Source: Acetobacteraceae bacterium (lineage in GTDB: Bacteria; Pseudomonadota; Alphaproteobacteria; Acetobacterales; Acetobacteraceae). Taken from it: DNA of 9,723 nucleotides. The stretch covers positions 1 to 9,723 of the forward strand of contig CANJXD010000188.1 in assembly GCA_947478535.1 (NCBI GenBank), read 5' to 3'. The notes below the pieces were generated by a model. The model did no database searches. It was not told where the DNA came from and worked only from the letters and a program-made list of their open reading frames with translations. Position 1 is the first letter of the stretch, and every line of letters begins with the position of its first letter. The translations under genes and the position numbers were made by a program. Below, piece after piece: positions 8,698-9,723 of the stretch.

Positions 8698-8717
8698 TCC
8701 GGAGGATCTAAGACGGC

Positions 8718-9023
8718 ATGGCTAAGACCTCGTCTGTCGAGAAGAATAAGCGTCGTGAACGGCTCTCGAAGCTGCATTCGCCCAAGCGCGCCGCCCTGAA
8801 GGCGGTGGTGATGGATCGCGAGCTGCCCGTCGAGGACCGCTTCGAGGCGTCCCTCAAGCTTGCTCAGCTTCCCCGCAACGGCGCGAAGAACCGCGTCCGC
8901 CTGCGTTGCGAGCTGACTGGCCGTCCCCGCGGCAATTACCGCAAGTTCAAGCTTTGCCGGAACCAGCTCCGGGAGATGGCCAACACTGGCCAGATCCCCG
9001 GTCTGGTCAAGGCGAGCTGGTAA
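8718..9023 (+). CDS. rpsN: 30S ribosomal protein S14
   Basis: S14 belongs to the 30S head and binds late in assembly, next to S3, S10 and S19. The 101-residue product is the long form without the CxxC zinc-binding pairs found in the short form, as usual for proteobacteria. It contains [40 protein letters not shown], and the signature [20 protein letters not shown] followed by [11 protein letters not shown]. The Shine-Dalgarno GGAGGA is at 8701-8706, 11 nt before the ATG and directly after a hairpin. It is the only gene here separated from its neighbour by more than about 35 nt, so its translation is the least likely to be coupled to the gene before it. Confidence 0.98.
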   Translation: MAKTSSVEKNKRRERLSKLHSPKRAALKAVVMDRELPVEDRFEASLKLAQLPRNGAKNRVRLRCELTGRPRGNYRKFKLCRNQLREMANTGQIPGLVKASW

Positions 9024-9035
9024 GGAGGGCCGCGA

Positions 9036-9434
9036 ATGTCGCTGTCCGATCCGTTGGGTGACATGCTCACCCGTATCCGCAATGCGCAGAGCGCCCGGCA
9101 AAGCCGGTGTGTCTCGCCTGCCTCGAAGCTGCGTGAGAGTGTGCTCGAAGTCCTGAAGCGCGAAGGCTATATCCGCGCTTTCGGCACGGAGCAGCTCCGC
9201 CCCGGCATCAAGCTGATCAGCATCGAGCTGAAGTATTCCGAGGGCGAGCCCGCCATCAAGGAGATCGCTCGCGTCTCCAAGCCTGGCCGGCGCGTCTATT
9301 CGAAGATCGCCGATCTGCCGAAGTTCTACTCCGGCCTCGGCATCTCGATTCTGTCCACGCCGAAGGGCGTGATGAGCGACAATGAGGCCCGCGCTGCCAA
9401 TGTTGGCGGCGAAGTCCTCTGCCGCGTGTTCTGA
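9036..9434 (+). CDS. rpsH: 30S ribosomal protein S8
   Basis: S8 is a primary binder of the 16S rRNA central domain, and in E. coli it is the translational repressor of the spc operon. The 132-residue product equals the usual 130-132. It starts [20 protein letters not shown] and has [34 protein letters not shown] and the family signature at about residues 102-119 ([18 protein letters not shown]), ending in GGEVLCRVF. The Shine-Dalgarno AAGGAGGG at 9022-9029, overlapping the rpsN stop and 6 nt before the ATG, is among the strongest in the window. Confidence 0.98.
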   Translation: MSLSDPLGDMLTRIRNAQSARQSRCVSPASKLRESVLEVLKREGYIRAFGTEQLRPGIKLISIELKYSEGEPAIKEIARVSKPGRRVYSKIADLPKFYSGLGISILSTPKGVMSDNEARAANVGGEVLCRVF

Positions 9435-9447
9435 CGGGAGGGAAGAT

Positions 9448-9723
9448 ATGTCTCGCGTCGGAAAGTATCCGGTTCCGGTCCCCGCTGGCGTCGTCGTGTC
9501 GCTGCTGGATCGCACCGTGGTTGCCAAGGGCAAGAATGGCGAGCTCTCGCTCGCCTTGACGGATGAGGTCGACGTCGCGATCGAGAATGGCACGGTTGCC
9601 GTTTCTCCCCGCGGTGCAGATCGTCGTGCGCGCACGATGTGGGGCACGACCCGCAGCCTGATCCAGAGCATGGTAACGGGCGTTTCCACCGGCTTCGTGA
9701 AGTCGATGGAAATCAACGGTACC
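9448..9723 (+). CDS. rplF: 50S ribosomal protein L6, 3'-truncated by window edge
   Basis: L6 lies at the base of the L7/L12 stalk near the factor-binding sarcin-ricin region. The frame from the ATG at 9448 is open to the last base and gives 92 residues out of about 177 expected. It starts MSRVGKYPVPVPAGVVVSLL, with the typical SRVGKxPVPVPxGV N-terminus. It then shows VVAKGKNGELSLAL and RRARTMWGTTRSLIQSMVTG, both diagnostic of L6 domain 1, followed by VSTGFVKSMEINGT. A GGGAGGGA Shine-Dalgarno at 9436-9443 lies just upstream. Its place after rpsH is the standard spc order. The C-terminal half is outside the window. Confidence 0.97.
   Translation, partial: MSRVGKYPVPVPAGVVVSLLDRTVVAKGKNGELSLALTDEVDVAIENGTVAVSPRGADRRARTMWGTTRSLIQSMVTGVSTGFVKSMEINGT

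Noticed and set aside
8634..9716. A 360-codon minus-strand frame opposite rpsN, rpsH and rplF
   Set aside because: It is antisense to three clear spc genes and its translation resembles no known family.

Overview
This window is one unbroken stretch of the translation gene cluster (str, S10 and spc operons joined end to end). The organism is a high-GC alphaproteobacterium. The S12, S7, EF-Tu and L3 sequences look most like Rhodospirillales/Acetobacteraceae (Roseomonas-like relatives), but I am judging this from memory of family sequences, not from a search. Every gene is on the + strand. Coding density is near total, and both window edges cut through genes: rpsL at the left and rplF at the right.

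Layout. Positions 1-836 hold rpsL (5'-truncated) and rpsG. Positions 865-2052 hold tuf (EF-Tu). In most bacteria fusA (EF-G) lies between rpsG and tuf; here the gap is only 28 nt and holds no gene. Positions 2085-7258 carry the S10 operon order rpsJ-rplC-rplD-rplW-rplB-rpsS-rplV-rpsC-rplP-rpmC-rpsQ. Positions 7274-9723 carry the start of the spc operon, rplN-rplX-rplE-rpsN-rpsH-rplF. Gene order apart from fusA is canonical.

Spacers run from 4-nt ATGA overlaps (rplD/rplW, rplX/rplE) to 52 nt (rplE-rpsN). I see no convincing promoter or rho-independent terminator, so the window is probably transcribed as part of one long polycistronic mRNA from a promoter upstream. None of the spacers is long enough for the classical E. 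coli S10 leader (L4 target), the S7 target between rpsL and rpsG, or the S8 target between rplX and rplE. The one spacer with obvious structure is rplE-rpsN, with a GC-rich hairpin ahead of a strong Shine-Dalgarno sequence.

The products work together in the ribosome. S12, S7, S10, S19, S3, S17, S14 and S8 belong to the 30S subunit. L3, L4, L23, L2, L22, L16, L29, L14, L24, L5 and L6 belong to the 50S subunit. EF-Tu delivers aminoacyl-tRNA to the ribosome. This is a core housekeeping region and I found no mobile element, CRISPR array, tRNA or undescribed accessory system. The points worth a second look are the missing fusA, the distinctive codon use of tuf with a switch at its 3' end, a Lys/Ala/Ser/Gly-rich N-terminal extension of about 53 residues on L5, and the rplE-rpsN hairpin.
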